From positions 1-44,136 of the forward strand of contig JACJJM010000028.1 in assembly GCA_016900015.1 (NCBI GenBank): a stretch of 44,136 bases of DNA, read 5' to 3'. The position numbers were made by a program, and so were the translations under genes. This stretch comes from Phocaeicola coprophilus. GTDB taxonomy: Bacteria; Bacteroidota; Bacteroidia; Bacteroidales; Bacteroidaceae. This document shows, one piece after another, positions 43,922 through 44,136 of the stretch (the stretch's first letter is position 1; the number at the start of each line of letters is the position of its first letter). The notes below the pieces were generated by a model. The model was not told where the DNA came from. It ran no database searches and worked only from the letters and a program-made list of their open reading frames with translations.

Positions 43922-44136
43922 TCACAAAGCCTCGATGGCTTCAGCTGTGAGTCCGGTGGCCCGTGCGATGGCTTCCGTGGCCATCCCCATTTGCTTGAGG
44001 TTGCGGGCTACTTCCAGCTTGCCTTTGGTATGCCCTTCTTTTAAGCCTTCGGCACGTCCTTCTTCTAAACCCTCGGCACGTCCTTCTTTTAAGCCTTCAG
44101 CACGTCCTTCTTTTAAGCCTTCGGCACGGCCTTCCT
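43922..44136 (-). CDS. C-terminal part of an Rpn-family nuclease gene (5' end outside window)
   Basis: The last 70 codons are in view, ending TGA at 43922-43924. The N-terminal part in view consists of four tandem eight-residue repeats (EGRAEGLK and variants). After EGHTKGK comes the same helical tail as in the two copies at the left end (LEVARNLKQMGMATEAIARATGL, then TAEAIEAL). Repeats of this kind between the nuclease core and the tail are usual in Bacteroidales Rpn/PDDEXK_2 proteins and vary in number. Rpn proteins are DNases linked to recombination and, more recently, to phage defence. The catalytic core lies outside the window. Confidence 0.7.
   Translation of the reverse strand, partial: EGRAEGLKEGRAEGLKEGRAEGLEEGRAEGLKEGHTKGKLEVARNLKQMGMATEAIARATGLTAEAIEAL
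44034..44136 (-). repeat. 24-bp tandem repeat (four full units) inside the Rpn gene
   Basis: Units at 44034-44057, 44058-44081, 44082-44105 and 44106-44129 differ by only one to four bases, and a fifth begins at 44130. They keep the reading frame (eight residues each). Copy number could change by slippage without breaking the gene. Confidence 0.9.

Noticed and set aside
44034-44136. Possible CRISPR array
   Set aside because: The repeats are contiguous 24-bp units without spacers and translate in frame, so they are a coding tandem repeat.

Overview
The window is chromosomal DNA from a member of the Bacteroidales (Bacteroides/Prevotella-like), fairly GC-rich by eye. The evidence is two SusC/SusD-type outer-membrane uptake pairs, a fimbrillin gene cluster, many lipoproteins with a Cys at the end of the signal peptide, and promoters of the Bacteroidetes type (TTTG at -33, TAnnTTTG at -7) instead of sigma-70 boxes. 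No rRNA, tRNA, CRISPR array or complete transposase was found.

Layout. Bases 1-411 hold two tails of Rpn-type PD-(D/E)XK nuclease genes, one cut by the window edge and one 5'-truncated. 518-7102 is a housekeeping block on the + strand: a THUMP-domain rRNA methyltransferase overlapping a secreted dipeptidyl peptidase IV, then purD, a polytopic membrane protein and a DedA/YqaA-type membrane protein. 7321-18464 is a fimbrial island, all on the minus strand: a membrane-spanning TPR/HTH regulator, two very large paralogous fimbrillin lipoproteins, then a DUF3575 protein, a DUF5119 protein and a smaller fimbrillin. 19465-28196 is a SusC (with an STN domain), SusD, DUF4843, PKD-like and TlpA-like thioredoxin cluster. 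28646-33959 is a second, enzyme-free SusC/SusD pair with a long leader. 34133-43544 is mostly minus-strand housekeeping: an SLC13-type transporter, ferritin, cysS, two small membrane proteins, an S24-type repressor, typA (divergent from rpsO), a small lipoprotein and a MalY/PatB aminotransferase. The right end holds the 3' part of another Rpn-type gene, with a 24-bp tandem repeat.

The most striking observation is in the fimbrial island. Three promoters (ahead of the regulator, of the large fimbrillin pair and of the DUF3575 operon) share one layout: a TTTGCAC-like -7 box, a copy of ATGTACA 31-32 bp upstream of it, and a second copy a further 56-57 bp upstream. None has a good -33 element. This looks like an activator-dependent regulon, and the membrane regulator encoded beside it is the obvious candidate activator. 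Also notable are a precise 39-residue deletion that removes the hallmark YWP/FFAYAP segment from one large fimbrillin, two families of dispersed palindromic intergenic repeats (one REP-like with a GTAG head), and a lipoprotein resembling a free I9 propeptide that is translationally coupled to the MalY/PatB gene.
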